Below, one piece after another: positions 37,244 to 49,463 of a DNA stretch of 64,000 nt; positions within the stretch are counted from its first letter, which is position 1; the number at the start of each line of letters is the position of its first letter. The notes under the pieces were generated by a model, which was not told the origin of the DNA, made no database searches, and saw only the letters and a program-made list of their open reading frames with translations. This DNA is from Circinella minor (Eukaryota > Mucoromycota > Mucoromycetes > Mucorales > Lichtheimiaceae): the NCBI GenBank assembly GCA_016758965.1, contig JAEPRB010000017.1, positions 62,001-126,000 on the forward strand. Reading direction: 5' to 3'. The position numbers were made by a program, and so were the translations under genes.

Positions 37244-39007
37244 GTTTTTTAACTGGTTGTTTATAGTTATTATGTACTGTAACTTGAAATATATACCATA
37301 GATACACATTACATATATTTATTGTCAATATGTAAACTTTGAGCATTATAAATTGTAGTACGTATTGCTTCATGTTTTTTAGCACTTAAACAATGTAAAT
37401 ATTACTTGGGTCTGAAAAGCCAATAATTCATAATATTCCTGTTATTATAAATCCCATCGTTTTGGATAAAGTCAAGAAAAGGGTTTTCTGTACATTAAAT
37501 TTTTACATGGATAGTAGTAGGTCTATATAATATAGCAGAACTAATTTTCCATAACGTCCGAAAAAGTTTATACGATCAAAAAAAAGCAAGAAGACAATCA
37601 GTTTGTGACTTGGATCCACCAGCAATATGCAACACAAAATCTTGCGATCGTATCAATTTACTACATTCAACTCTCACAAAAGTTTATGTACCTGGTTCAA
37701 TATATCACATAGTAACTTGACGATTCATGTTATTACGCTTAAAGATAACATATTATTATACCACTCGCTACGTTGGATATTGCTTAAAACTGGTCATGAA
37801 AATAGAGGAAGAGAGACCGATGCATTTAAGAAGGATATGTAATTAATAGGAAAGATTCATCGTCATCGTCATTAATGGCCCCGGTTAAAGGTTTAATTTT
37901 ATTCTTCCAACTTTTAATCCAGTAAAGTAAACGTGTTACAGGACCTTTATTATATAAAAAAAGAAAAGAAAATACACCATATCGAATGAAAGAAATAATA
38001 CAACGAAATTCTTCTAAATTTAACCTTTATTGTATATGTATTATTCATTCAACATTGAAATTAACAAGGAAGAAGGGTCTCATCGATCATAATCGAAGAA
38101 CGCTGAGATAGATTTATGCAAGATCGTCAAATCATACGTACATATATATATGAGTATATATAGATAGTATTGGTATTACATAAAACACCAACATCACAAA
38201 AAAAATAACTTTTTGGAAAGCCACCTGGCCCATACTATGTACCATTTTCGCAGATCTTGACGCTTAGACCAGCATCCAGATAGCAACCCTCAACAATACG
38301 ACGACAAGAGTCCCGGACAAGCCTTTCTCACATGGATTGATCCATCAGCTCCTGATCCACCACAATAAATAATTAATCTATTCTATTAATATCAATTAAC
38401 TTTCCAACAGAACCCCTTTTGCTTATTCTCTTCATTCTTTAATATGGCTTTTCCTACTAGAGTGCATTCTTTATTCAGAACCTGTCCTCCTTTCTCTATT
38501 TTCTCACCTTACAACTTTTCCCAATTCTTTACATAGAAGTTTTTCTGTACGTAATACCCCTTCTCCACGCCTTTTTCCCTGTCACCCAATAGGGTTTTTT
38601 TTATTTTCTAATTTCTTTTTTGCTCCGTCTCAATCAATATGTCTTAACAGATGCTGGATTATGGGAGACAATAAATAAAAACCACAAATTTTCAACATAT
38701 TACATAAAACAAGTGGCAAACAATATAAATACTGTTTATATATCTAAATAATGAATAGGTATGATAATAATGATATAATATAACAATTTACTTATATAAA
38801 ATAGCATGAGCTTAATATTTTATTTTCAAAAGGGAATTTGTCAAAATATACAAATTATTATTCAGCCATCCAAGCACGCAATTCTCACCTATTTTTTTGA
38901 TATGCAGCTGTATAGAAGTCCGATGATAGATGTTTTTACTATTCTCTTTCCTGTATCATTATTTATCATTCATACCTTGAATTTATTTTTATTAAATATT
39001 GAATAAA
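37244..39007. other. Gene-poor stretch, right part (1.8 kb)
   Basis: AT-rich DNA between the MITE and cystinosin. It contains a short coding-like stretch with richer codons at 38221-38368 (see findings) and pyrimidine-rich DNA at 38400-38640. No complete gene is seen. Confidence 0.45.
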
Positions 39008-40765
39008 ATGGCACCTACTAATGCTTATAATGAAGATGCTATAGACGTTAGTTGGGCATGGCGTATTATATCAAGTATTATTGGTTGGGTAAATGTCACT
39101 TTCTCTCGTTGTCATAATCTTGAAAGAATAAAACAAATAAAAGACTAGTAGTATTTAGAACTGATTTTGTAATTGTGTTTTTTCTAGATCTACTTTTTAG
39201 CTTGGTCTATAAGTTTTTATCCACAAGCTATATTAAATTGGAGACGCAAAAGGTAAAAAAAAAGGTTATTAGTTTATATAGAAAAGAAAAGTAAAGAATT
39301 GATAATAGATAATAATACAATGAATATTAGTGTACAAGGCTTATCAATAGATTTCCTTTACTATAATGTACTTGGATTTACCTGTTATTCGGTAAGCTTT
39401 GTCTAGGACTACAGATATATTATTAATCAACTCTTTCTTTTGAAGTATCAAAAAGCTTAACTAATAAGCTTTTTTTTTAGATTTTTAATGTTGCATTTTT
39501 TGCAAGCAAAGAAATTCAAGAAGAATGTAATTAGTAGTAGTATTAGTCATGAAAGTCATTATATCTTTTTTAGTTCATTATATTTTCTGATATATTAATG
39601 TGATAAATCTCTTTTTTAATTAGATAAGCAACGAAACAATGGCAGTGAAAATCTTGTTCGTATTAATGATGTCGTATTTGCTCTTCATGCAGTAGTCATA
39701 TCTTCATTTACATTATCTCAAACGTTCTATTATAAAGTAAGTTGATGCTTTTTCTGATCAATAGGAAAAAGACATCATTAAATAGAATACCATGTGTTTT
39801 AAAAAAATAAATGCACTAATATGCTATATATGTATATATAATTTTTAATGTTAGAGAAGCCCAAATCAAAAATCATCACTCCCAGCTCGTGGATTGATAT
39901 GGTTATCAATTTTGGGCGCGTTTCTTGTTGTGCTGGCAGTTAAATCTGGACATGCACATTGGATCGATTTGATGTATTATTTAAGTTATATCAAATTGGG
40001 TGTCACAATTGTTAAATACTTACCACAAGTTTGGATCAATTTTAAGCGAAAGTCAACTGTAGGATGGAGTATCTATAATATTCTTTTGGATTTCACTGGT
40101 GGTGTTCTTTCTGTTGCTCAATTATTATTAGATGCCTATCTAAGTGGCGACTGGAGTGGTGTATCAGGGGTAACGTATTTTATACACATGTTTATTCGGT
40201 TGTATTTGAAAACAAACACAAATAAACTAATATGTACTTTTAATTCTGTCAATTTATAATCAGGATCCTGTAAAGTTGTAAGTTGGATTAAAGGGGAATA
40301 AATTACTGAAATATAACGTTTTGATGGTAAAAACAAAAGAAAAAAGTTGAAAATGCTAATTACTTGTATAAAACTATTTATTATTAGTGGGCTGGGCTTT
40401 GTGTCTATTTTCTTTGATTTATTCTTCATGACACAACATTATATTCTTTACCGAGATCGAACGGACTATTATCTTAGTACTGTAGACGAAGAACGACGAA
40501 GGTTAATAGCTGAAGGACGAGTTCCTCGTGATGAAGATGATATGTAGTTATTTATATTTTCATATTATAAATAATTGTCTGATATGTAGTTTACTTTTTT
40601 TTATTTGTGTAAAAACATTATATTACAATATATAGTATTGAACCTTTTAGTGATTCATTTTATAAATATATCAAGAATTTATCTCATGATTTACAAGAGA
40701 AAGTGGGATTGAAGCAAAACAATTACAATTATCATCGTGCTGCTACTACAGACATTAATCATTAA
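39008..40765 (+). CDS. Cystinosin-like lysosomal/vacuolar cystine transporter (PQ-loop protein)
   Basis: Exons: 39008-39088, 39188-39252, 39331-39391, 39481-39526, 39624-39736, 39855-40169, 40264-40277 (14 nt), 40388-40543 and 40636-40765, giving 326 aa. If the last intron is kept, the frame stops at 40547 with 284 aa. Seven hydrophobic segments and two PQ loops are present (WSISFYPQAILNWRRKSVQG and IVKYLPQVWINFKRKSTVGW). The microexon supplies DPVKF, joining to GLGFVSIFFDLFF and QHYILYRDR, the conserved end of the cystinosin family. The family exports cystine from the lysosome or vacuole with protons; yeast Ers1 is the relative. The final exon is inferred from an in-phase GT-AG intron (40544-40635) and a coding-like 43-codon frame after it. 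Confidence 0.9.
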
Positions 40766-41035
40766 ACAAAAATTATTGGTCTCCAAATAGTTATTATCGA
40801 TTCTCACGATATCATATATTTATTACCCTGCCTATCAAAAAAAAAAAAAGTACTTAACAAATATTACCATGGCACCACCCTTTGTGAACGGAGTTTTTTT
40901 TTTTTGGCAACTTTTTTGTTTTGGGACCACAAACAGTCCCGGTTTTTCAAAAAAGAGGGGGAGTGACAAAAATTCAGTTAGTTTCATATATACTTTTTCT
41001 TTTTTTTAACAACAAAACAATAACAAAGAAAAAAA

Positions 41036-41874
41036 ATGAGGAAACCCATTTATTCATTAACGCGAAAATTGGCACGTATGTCATGGAATAAATATAACTT
41101 GTACAACATTGCCAATAAACGATTGCAAGATACAACTAAATTGACACTTTATCAACAAAAATGGATCGGCAAACGAGAAACACGAGCTTACCATGGTGAT
41201 GAAGTAACTGAACGTCAATTCAAAACCAAATTTTTCAACCCAAAATTACCTACTGTTAATAACGGTTCTTCTCAACAAGCTCACCCACCTGTTCCTGTAC
41301 TTACTTTTGCTGAATTGGAGCGACGACTTGATTTCATTGTTTTCCGCTCCAACTTTTGTCCTTCTATTTATGCTGCTCGTCAATTGTGTGTTCACGGTAA
41401 AGTTAAAGTCAACGGTAAAAAGGTAAAGCATAAATATATATATATATATATATATAGCATGGTTTTTGATGGAATTAAAAGGAAAAATTGGGGATATAAA
41501 TATGCATATATTTATATAGTAATGACAATGAGTTATTGACAATAATAATAATCATATTAATAATAAATGATATGAAATACATATTATAGTTGGCATTCCC
41601 TTCGCATAAGGTCAAAGATGGTGATGTTATCTCTGTAGATCCAAATGCCATTCAAATGCTCAAGGGTGAAAAGGGTGAAGAACTCGACTTTGAACCTAAA
41701 CCATTCTCACAGCCTTTCTTATTTGTCCCTGAATATCTTGAAGTTAACTATAATACATGTCAAACCGTATTTTTACGATCTCCTATTTCAAGACCTGGCC
41801 GATCCGAAATCCCATCACCTTTCCCACCTGAATTCCATTCACTTGCTTATGAATACTATGCTCGTAGCAAGTAA
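41036..41874 (+). CDS. Mitochondrial small-subunit ribosomal protein uS4m (Nam9-like)
   Basis: Two exons: 41036-41422 and 41590-41874, giving 223 aa. It begins [20 protein letters not shown], an Arg/Lys-rich start suited to mitochondrial import. The S4 RNA-binding domain is split by the intron: [20 protein letters not shown], then [16 protein letters not shown], then [16 protein letters not shown]. The C-terminus ([20 protein letters not shown], ending YEYYARSK) is typical of the fungal mitochondrial protein. It acts early in assembly of the mitochondrial small ribosomal subunit. The intron contains a pure (TA)n run beside the donor site. The gene converges on EFG1, with about 260 bases between stop codons. 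Confidence 0.92.
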
Positions 41875-42098
41875 AAAATAAAAATAAAGATATAAAAAAA
41901 GTAGTACATAATTTCATTATATATCTATATTAGAACAAATCCTTTTTTTTTTTTGCTCCTGTCACCCTCTCTCCATCTTTCATCATACTTATTTTTCTTT
42001 CAAACATTTAGAATAAAAATAAAAATAAAAGTTTTGTTTCATGTATAAATGTATAAATGCTAAAGACTCGTTTTTATTATGATTATAATTATTATTAC

Positions 42099-42130
<32 letters not shown>

Positions 42131-42133
42131 TTT

Positions 42134-43140
42134 TTATGCAAAAAAGTCATCTTTTTCAGTGATCGTTTGTTTTTGTTCAGCAGATTGATCTTGGTGTTCG
42201 TCAACCAAAGGTTTTACAGCAGGTATATTTCCTTTTTCTACCATCATTTCTCGATATCGTTCACGATATTCTTTACCTAGTTCATTCATATCACCACCTT
42301 TATCCAATATTTGTTGAACTTTATCCAGTATTTCTTGTTGTAATTTTTTGTTTGCCTCAATCTTTGATTTTCCTTTTTCATTCTGTTTAGTTTTTTCCTC
42401 ATTTGTTGCATAAAGTGAAATATAGGGTAATGTTTTTGGATAATGCTATTAAAAAAAAAGAATAGAATATATATATAATTAGGATAATGAATTAAATGAA
42501 AGAAAAAGAAGAAGATGAGATATAAAGTATTTTACCAAGATATATAATTCATTAATTCTTGCTTTATTCAATGCTTCTTGTAATTTATTTTGTTCTTTTT
42601 CATCAATAGTTTCTGCTTCTTCAACTGCTTTTTTTGCTGTTTTTACTCTACGTTGTGCTTTTTTAAGTTCTATTCATCGGATAAAATATTGATATTTAGT
42701 ATATCCAATCGTTCAAATCTACTTAACAACAATAACAATTTATTTATTACCTAAAAATTTGACAGTACGATATTTTTGATAGAGTTTTTCTTGGTGATCG
42801 TCGATATATTTTTCACCAAGTTCATAATCAAGAGCTCGAAGGCGTCTTTCTGATTCAATTTGTGCTTTAGCAGTTTTTGGTCCCTAAATTACAAATATGA
42901 GATCAATATTAGATCAAAATATATATCTCTAATTCTCGTTCACACACGTCAACTGGCAATCGATCGCGCGAATTGATCAATAATGCTCACATTTTTTAAA
43001 GTTCGTTTTAAATCTCGAATTCGTTTTTTAATTTTTCCTTGACTATCTCCTTTTTTATTGTTGGCATTTGATTTCTTTGAATTTTTATTATTACTATTGC
43101 CGTTGTTATGGTATGGTTGTTGTCTTTTCACGTCTTTCAT
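42134..43140 (-). CDS. EFG1: rRNA-processing protein Efg1
   Basis: Four exons: 43140-42991, 42883-42751, 42669-42536 and 42445-42134, giving 242 aa. After an Asn/Lys/Ser-rich basic N-terminus comes KKRIRDLKRTLKN, then ERRLRALDYELGEKY, KLYQKYRTVKF and ELKKAQRRVKTAKKAVEEAE. This is the coiled-coil, highly charged pattern of the Efg1 family (DUF2361), nucleolar factors for 18S rRNA maturation. The C-terminal half is charged and helical (KGKSKIEANKKLQQEILDKV) and ends KDDFFA. All four exons join in phase. The identification rests on domain pattern rather than on a catalytic motif. A (ATT)n run lies just beyond the stop codon. The gene is divergent from ATG15 across about 615 bases. Confidence 0.85.
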
Positions 43141-43755
43141 GATTTATAAAGTTTTGGAAAAAAAAAAGCTGCTATTGCTAAGAGAAATTTTTATTTTACA
43201 ACCAGCATTAATTTTTTTTTTACTTTTTCGGTGGCGGGTTTATCCAATACCTACAATATTTGCCTTGTAAAAGGATTAATAGTAGAGCATAATAAGGTTA
43301 CGTACTGAAGTTGATGAAATTATATATTTAAAGCATCTTAAGGATAAGATAAGTCGAATAGAGAAGTTTGTTTATTATTCTTATAGTAACTTTATACCCT
43401 CTATTCCTTATATACTATTTACTACGAACTACACTCACAACAGTTTAATAGGTACTAAATTCATCATCATTTTACTATTATAAGTATAAAACCAGTTGAT
43501 AACTTGATATATGTTGTTGTCAATATGAGAATTACCATCATCTGAAGGGTTGTACAATAGAACTATATATCCACCCCGAAGTGTGCCAAGCAAGAACTTT
43601 CGGAGAATGTTGTAGATCAAGAATATTTAAAGCGTACGCATGACGACCACAACAACTGAGATCTTTTTGCCCCTCAACCTTTTTTTTTTACTCCAAGTTT
43701 GTTACAGATATCCTTACATACACACATACATACACACACCTTTTCTTTTTGGGTT
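43141..43755. other. Shared upstream region of EFG1 and ATG15
   Basis: About 600 bases between divergent starts; it must hold both promoters. It includes a T-rich tract and a short CA-rich repeat (ACATACACACATACATACAC) just before the ATG15 start. Confidence 0.5.
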
Positions 43756-45744
43756 ATGAAAAAGTTAATTATTTCTTTACAATTTTTTCTTTTATTTTTT
43801 CAATGTCATGGAGTACGAATGCCATGGCAACAGCAGACCTTTGAAACTATGTTTCATGAAGAGGAAGGACCAAAAACAGTTCGTTCAGCAAGACCTCAAA
43901 TAGTCATTACTAATCCACCATCACCACTAGAACAAGCAGAAATATTATATTCGAAATCAACGAAAAGGGATTCATTTCGATTAAAAAGCATTTATCACCA
44001 TGCTACTGACAACGGACCTATTCCGGGTCTTTTTCGTAAATTAGATATACATGAGAAAGTGGAGGATAAGATAAGGTTTTTTGGAGGACAGGAACAGCAT
44101 ACAACATTTGAATTACAAGCCAAAATGGGTGATACTTATCGCCCTAGTAGTCTGGATGCTTTATATCAATTATATAAATATGACTCAATGAATGCTCAAC
44201 GTCATCAATATAACATGATGACAAACCAAGAAGGAGAAGTGACGATTGATTTTGAATGGGAACCAGGATTATTACCGGATATAAATCATCGAACAACTAT
44301 TCTTTCATTGGCTATGATGACAAATAATGCCTATACTGAAGAAAATGATGAAACGGACTGGTATGATATTGGAGCACCATGGAATCTTGTAAGTTTTTAT
44401 ATATCTATCTATCTATATGTCATTTGGCTCAAAGCAGGATTGTTGTTTTATGTACGGTTCATGAAAGTTTTCTTGACCATAAAAATAACTTACATTATAT
44501 CAGAATTCATCTTTTGGATGGGAATCTGATGGTATTCGTGGTCACGTATTTTCAAACGACGATGGATCCATTCTCGTGATTAGTATTAAAGGAACCAGTG
44601 CTGGATTATGGGGCGGTGGTCAAACAGGTGAAAAAGATAAAATGAATGATAATACATTATTTTCATGCTGTTGTGCCTATATCAGTCGTGCATGGACTCC
44701 TGTTTGTAATTGTTTCAAAGGAAATGATTACATTTGCGAATTATCTTGTTTACAAAACAGTATTGATCATAGTGGACTTTATTATGATCATGCTATGGTA
44801 ATTAGAGAAACATATATAATATTCTTTTTCCTCCCTCTTTCTTTTTCAAATATTATATCATGACTCGTCTTCCTTTTTTTTCGTTTTAAAAATAAGTGAA
44901 ATTGTTTATATATAGAGAGAAAGTGATATATATATATATATAATTGCTATATATAGGAAATTTATAAACGTGTAGCTGATGAATATAAAAATGCAACAAT
45001 ATGGTTGACGGGACATTCATTAGGTGGTGCAATCGCGAGTTTGGTAGGCCAAACATTTTTAGTTCCAACAGTAACGTATGAAATACCTGGTGAGCGATTA
45101 GCTGCACAGAGATTACACTTACCTTATGCATACAAAAGTCAAGTCAATATGCCTTTGTGGAGCTTTGGACATACTGCAGATCCCATTTTTGTTGGTGTTT
45201 GTAACGTATGTATATAATAATGATAATATGAAGTAATAACCAACGGAATAAATAAGTTTGATTAATTTTTTTTATGTTAGGGACCCGCGAGTAGCTGTTG
45301 GTATGGAGGATTTGCTATGGAAACTCGATGTCATTCTGGAAAGGTATATTATATTTATACAAGAATGTAAAAAAAAAGAGAAGGACATTTTATACCATTC
45401 GATTGAATTATTAAATATTTGTAAATTTCTTATAGATATGTGTTTGGGATACTGTGAATAAAAAACAATGGCGAGTGGATGTTCGATCCCATCGTATCCG
45501 TGATGTTATTGAGAATATTCTTAAGCAACCTGAAAAAGAATTTCCATTGCCAGAATGTGTTGTTGAAGACCCTGCTTGTTCTGATTGTGCGCTGTGGAGT
45601 TATATCGATCACCGAGACTCTCCAGAAAGTAGCTCGTCTTCTGGTAAAACGAGTAGCAGTACACCACCATCCACAACTACTTCAACCAAGACAAGTACCA
45701 ACATACCTGAGCCACCAGATGATCCATGGCGAAAAAGTCATTAG
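43756..45744 (+). CDS. ATG15: Atg15 autophagic-body phospholipase (class 3 lipase)
   Basis: Five exons: 43756-44388, 44504-44797, 44957-45205, 45281-45343 and 45436-45744, giving 515 aa. The ATG at 43756 is chosen because it starts a short signal-anchor (MKKLIISLQFFLLFF); the frame is open to 43699 but that extension is His/Thr-rich low-complexity. The lipase nucleophile elbow is GHSLGG with S330. Family marks are WESDGIRGHVFSNDDGSILV, a cysteine-rich segment (LFSCCCAYISRAW, CELSCLQ), YGGFAMETRCHSG, VCVWDT-like ICVWDTV and WRVDVRSHRI. Atg15 reaches the vacuole through the MVB pathway and breaks down membranes of autophagic and MVB vesicles. The C-terminal tail is Ser/Thr/Pro-rich. Confidence 0.95.
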
Positions 45745-46181
45745 CTATAGTAGTATATAGTAATAATAATATGCATATGCTATATATTTCTACATTTTGT
45801 CATTAGAAATTTGTTATGTTTTATAATCCATTGATTTATTTTTCATGGATATCTTAAACATACTGACAAGCTCCCCTTCATACCCTCTTTTACATAATTG
45901 TTTTAAGCATTTGAAAATAAAGATATACACATGGACCACGAATATAAAAAAAAAGACAAACAACTTATACTTGTTCAACGCGAGCTGCTACAGAAAGATG
46001 TTTTTTTTCTGTGTTTTACGTATCTTATAGAATTCACTGACTTGCCTACCAAAAAAAAAGTACTCAGGAATAAAACGCGAATTTCATTCGCGTCTGAATT
46101 TTTATTACGCGCTCTTTTTTTTTTCTTCTATCGACAACACAGAATTAAACTTACATATACAATCTCAAAAAAACAAAAGAA
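45745..46181. other. Intergenic stretch between ATG15 and PRI2
   Basis: 437 bases between tandem genes: 3' flank of ATG15 and promoter of PRI2, with T- and A-rich tracts. No gene is seen. Confidence 0.5.
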
Positions 46182-48013
46182 ATGCTTAAACAAAAATCGA
46201 CACGAACCAATCGATTCACTGCTGCTACCAATCGGCATCAACGTGTATATGTAGAAAATGGAAATACGAATTTACCTTCTGAATATGGTTCACGATTGAA
46301 CTTTTATTCAAAGGCACCACCAGCTGAAATCACTATTGAAGAGTTTGAAACTTATGCACTTGATCGACTTCAAGGTATATATATAAGTGTATATTTAAAT
46401 TGAAAGCAAAAGTGACAAAAAAGTATTTAATTTTTATTTTTATTTTTATTTATATCCAACATCGAAATAGTATTAAAAACGTTAGAAACAGCTTCATTAC
46501 GAAATAAACACGGACCTGAATTTAAAAAACAAGTAGATCAAGCACTCGAAAAACATTTACCTTTAAAATCCAACTTATCTCAATCCCCTAATCTTCTTGA
46601 AGAACGTCGAAAAGATCATATTAGTCATTTCGTATTACGACTTGCTTATTGTCGAAGGTAAAAACAAGAATGTCCTAGTAATGGTAAAATACCTTATTTT
46701 ACTCACATATATATATATATATATATATAGTGAGGATCTTCGTGCATGGTTTTTACGACAAGAATGTGCCCTGTTCAAGTATCGGTTCGAACAGGAATCA
46801 TTAGAGGAAAAAAAGAATTTTGTAGCAGGATTAAATTTGAGCTGGTCTATTGTAAGTTTATATTTTATTTTCTGCTATATTTATTCTATTATCAGTTAAC
46901 ACACGATCTTTAACGGTTCATATAAATGGTTTATAAGCTTGATCAGAGTGAAAAAAAGGAAATATTGGATAAGTTAGCAGCTTGTACTGTATGGAAAGCC
47001 GGAAAAACTGCACAAGCAGCACGAGAGATGGTTCATAATGAGACCTATTTCAAGGTACATAGAAAACATTTTTTTTTGATTGGATTTGGTGTTATAAGAC
47101 CATTTCATTTGAAAAAATGAAAGGAGAAGGAAAATAATAATTAATATATCAAGTATCGTTATTATTATTATCATTAGGTTGATTTTGAAAAAGTACCTGA
47201 TCTGATAAATCGGCGAGCCGTATATATTGCACAAGGTAAAGCATATGTACCAATGTCAGAACAAGTCAGTATAGTTATGGATGAATTCAGAGCAACTTTA
47301 TCGACAGCACTTGAGGTAATAACATGGATATTGGGATCTTTTAGGGAAAAAAAACAAGAGAGAAGATAGGAACTAAAATTTTATCATATATAAAAGGCAA
47401 CATCGAAAGCATTACCGCGTATGGAAGAGGATGAACGACTCAAACCTATCTTATTAAATGTTGAAAAACAATATATTGGAAAAGATTATGGTGTCTCTAC
47501 AACTTCAGGTGGCTCAGTACGCGCAAGTGATGTGGATCAGGTAATAATAACAACAATGTTATTTGAAAAATTGAGATGGTTATCATACAGAAAGAGTGAA
47601 AAATAAATCGATATACATTCCTTTTTTTCTTATAAATAGTTGGTCCGTCAACATGCTCCACTTTGTATGAGTAATATGCATACATCTCTTCGAGCAGATA
47701 AACATTTACGACACGGTGGTCGTATGCAATATGGTCTTTTCTTAAAGGTAAAAAATCATATTCTATTTTTTTAATGACATACAATAATATTGTTTTGACC
47801 TTCCCTTATTCTCTCAATCCCTGTTATTTATTTAGGCAATTGGTTTATCAATTGAAGAAGCTTTAATCTTTTGGCGTACAGCATTCACAAATCATACAGA
47901 TGATAAGTTTCAAAAAGAATATTCATATAATATTCGGCACAATTATGGTTTAGAAGGTAGACGCGTCAGTTATGCAGCATACAAGTGAGTATTACTATTA
48001 CTATTACTATTAC

Positions 48014-48103
<90 letters not shown>

Positions 48104-48484
48104 CTGAGGATATAAGCTTAAATGAACTTATCAATATTATACGCTGTAATAATATATAGCTGCATGAAAATCATCTCTGGCAATCCGCCATCTACAGGTG
48201 ATCATCATGGCTGTCCCTTTAGACATTTTTCACAAGGAAACTTGGAATCTAAATTATATTCTGAGCGACTTGGCGCTGTACAAGTGAATGAAATAATGAA
48301 TTTGGTTCGAGATCGCCATTATCAAGTTGCATGCACACGTTACTTTGAAGTTACACACTCTCAGTATGGTGAAAAGAGTAAAATTGATACCGTTGAACAT
48401 CCAAATCAATATTATGAAGCAAGTAAACGACTAGCAAAAGAATCACAGGATGACAGTGGGGACGCTATGGAAGTCGATCGATGA
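46182..48484 (+). CDS. PRI2: DNA primase large subunit (PRI2/PRIM2)
   Basis: Nine exons: 46182-46374, 46471-46657, 46731-46851, 46938-47054, 47178-47315, 47397-47540, 47640-47747, 47836-47984 and 48160-48484, giving 493 aa. It starts [20 protein letters not shown] and has [39 protein letters not shown] and [18 protein letters not shown]. The C-terminal iron-sulfur domain has all four cluster cysteines: C309 (HAPLCMS), C387 ([11 protein letters not shown]), C404 (GCPF) and C444 (VACTRYFE). It pairs with the catalytic small primase in the DNA polymerase alpha-primase complex and helps start RNA primers. The acceptor before exon 4 (TTATAAG at 46937) is the least certain junction. Intron 8 holds a long (TTA)n microsatellite and intron 2 an (AT)n run against its acceptor. 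Confidence 0.94.
47991..48103. repeat. (TTA)n microsatellite inside PRI2 intron 8
   Basis: About 113 bases of ATT/ACT trinucleotides, pure ATT for roughly the last 90. It starts only a few bases after the donor site at 47985. Confidence 0.95.
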
Positions 48485-48884
48485 TCGTAAAAAATATAAT
48501 AATAACAATAATAACAATAAAATATATAATAATAATAATAATACAATTCACACTAGCCAAAGTTACTTCCCAGTCAAAAGGAATATAAATACGTTTGAAT
48601 TAGCGAAAGAGCTTTCAAATGAATATATGTTGTGCGTAAAACAACGTATAAAAGCTCAAAACGAACATTATATATTTGAAGTATAGTATTTTGTATTATA
48701 ATTGCAAAATAAATAAAGTAATGTCGAGATAACATTCTGTATTATTAATTTTTTTAGAGAAAGTTGCTTTATTATACATGTATCGTAAGCACTTTTGATG
48801 AAGCTTATTAATTGAAAATACGAATGACATATAGACTGCTCTTGGTTATTGTTTTAGTTATTTAATGTGTTAGAGACATGAGAA
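48485..48884. other. 3' region of PRI2 and of the next orphan
   Basis: Starts with (AAT)n/(AAC)n low-complexity DNA at 48495-48550, then AT-rich sequence. No separate gene is seen. Confidence 0.5.
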
Positions 48885-49463
48885 TTATGATTCGTACGTA
48901 GCTGATGGTGGGAATAATGGAACTTTGTCACAAGCTCGCAGAGCTAAAATAGTCAAGTCATATGCGCCTTGAAACACATCTTCCGTTACATCATTGAGCA
49001 AATTCTCGGACATATTCCAAGGCAAATCCTCGATGACAAACTTTACAAGTTCATTATTACTGTGTTCGTTCTCTTCTTTCTGCTCTTCTCCAAATCCATT
49101 TTTATCATCTCTTTCTTTTACTTGTGCTGTTAAATTGTCAAAGACTTGAAGTTCGCAATGAACTGATAAATTATGATGAAAGTTGTGTTCTTGTTCGGTT
49201 AACAATAATATCAAATCATTAGCACCTTGAAGTACATCTTCAGTATCAGTTCTTGTGACAAGTTTGGGTAATCTCAAATATGTATTATTAGCGTCAAGTC
49301 TCTGCAGCATGCTTTCATCAATCGAAGTACCAATAACGTCCAAGTTGACTGATGGCTCTATCGTGCGTTGTGATGGAGAATCTTCGATCCTGTACTCAAC
49401 TCGCTTTCCATTAATAACAATGTAGCATTGTTCTTGTTTTTTAAGGGAGGTGTCGCATTTCAT
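48885..49463 (-). CDS. Orphan acidic protein of about 192 aa with an internal repeat
   Basis: One uninterrupted minus-strand frame from an ATG at 49463 to a stop at 48885. The composition is balanced and acidic. An internal repeat is visible: TEDVLQGANDLILLLTE near residues 73-89 and TEDVFQGAYDLTILALR near 161-177. A Glu/Lys-rich spacer (EEQKEENEHSNNE) separates them. No signal peptide or membrane helix is seen. The frame stays open upstream of the ATG to an AG at about 49522, so a spliced 5' exon may add about 17 residues or the AG may belong to a 5' UTR intron. I do not recognise the family. The 181-aa orphan at 50.6-51.2 kb has the same strand and a similar acidic style, but clear sequence kinship is not visible. 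Confidence 0.6.
   Translation of the reverse strand: MKCDTSLKKQEQCYIVINGKRVEYRIEDSPSQRTIEPSVNLDVIGTSIDESMLQRLDANNTYLRLPKLVTRTDTEDVLQGANDLILLLTEQEHNFHHNLSVHCELQVFDNLTAQVKERDDKNGFGEEQKEENEHSNNELVKFVIEDLPWNMSENLLNDVTEDVFQGAYDLTILALRACDKVPLFPPSATYES

Noticed and set aside
43699..43755. N-terminal extension of ATG15
   Set aside because: It encodes a His/Thr repeat from a CACATA-type microsatellite and would bury the signal-anchor that starts at 43756.
48122..48160. In-frame ATG just upstream of the last PRI2 exon
   Set aside because: It is read-through of intron 8; the conserved [11 protein letters not shown] sequence begins after the TATATAG acceptor at 48159.
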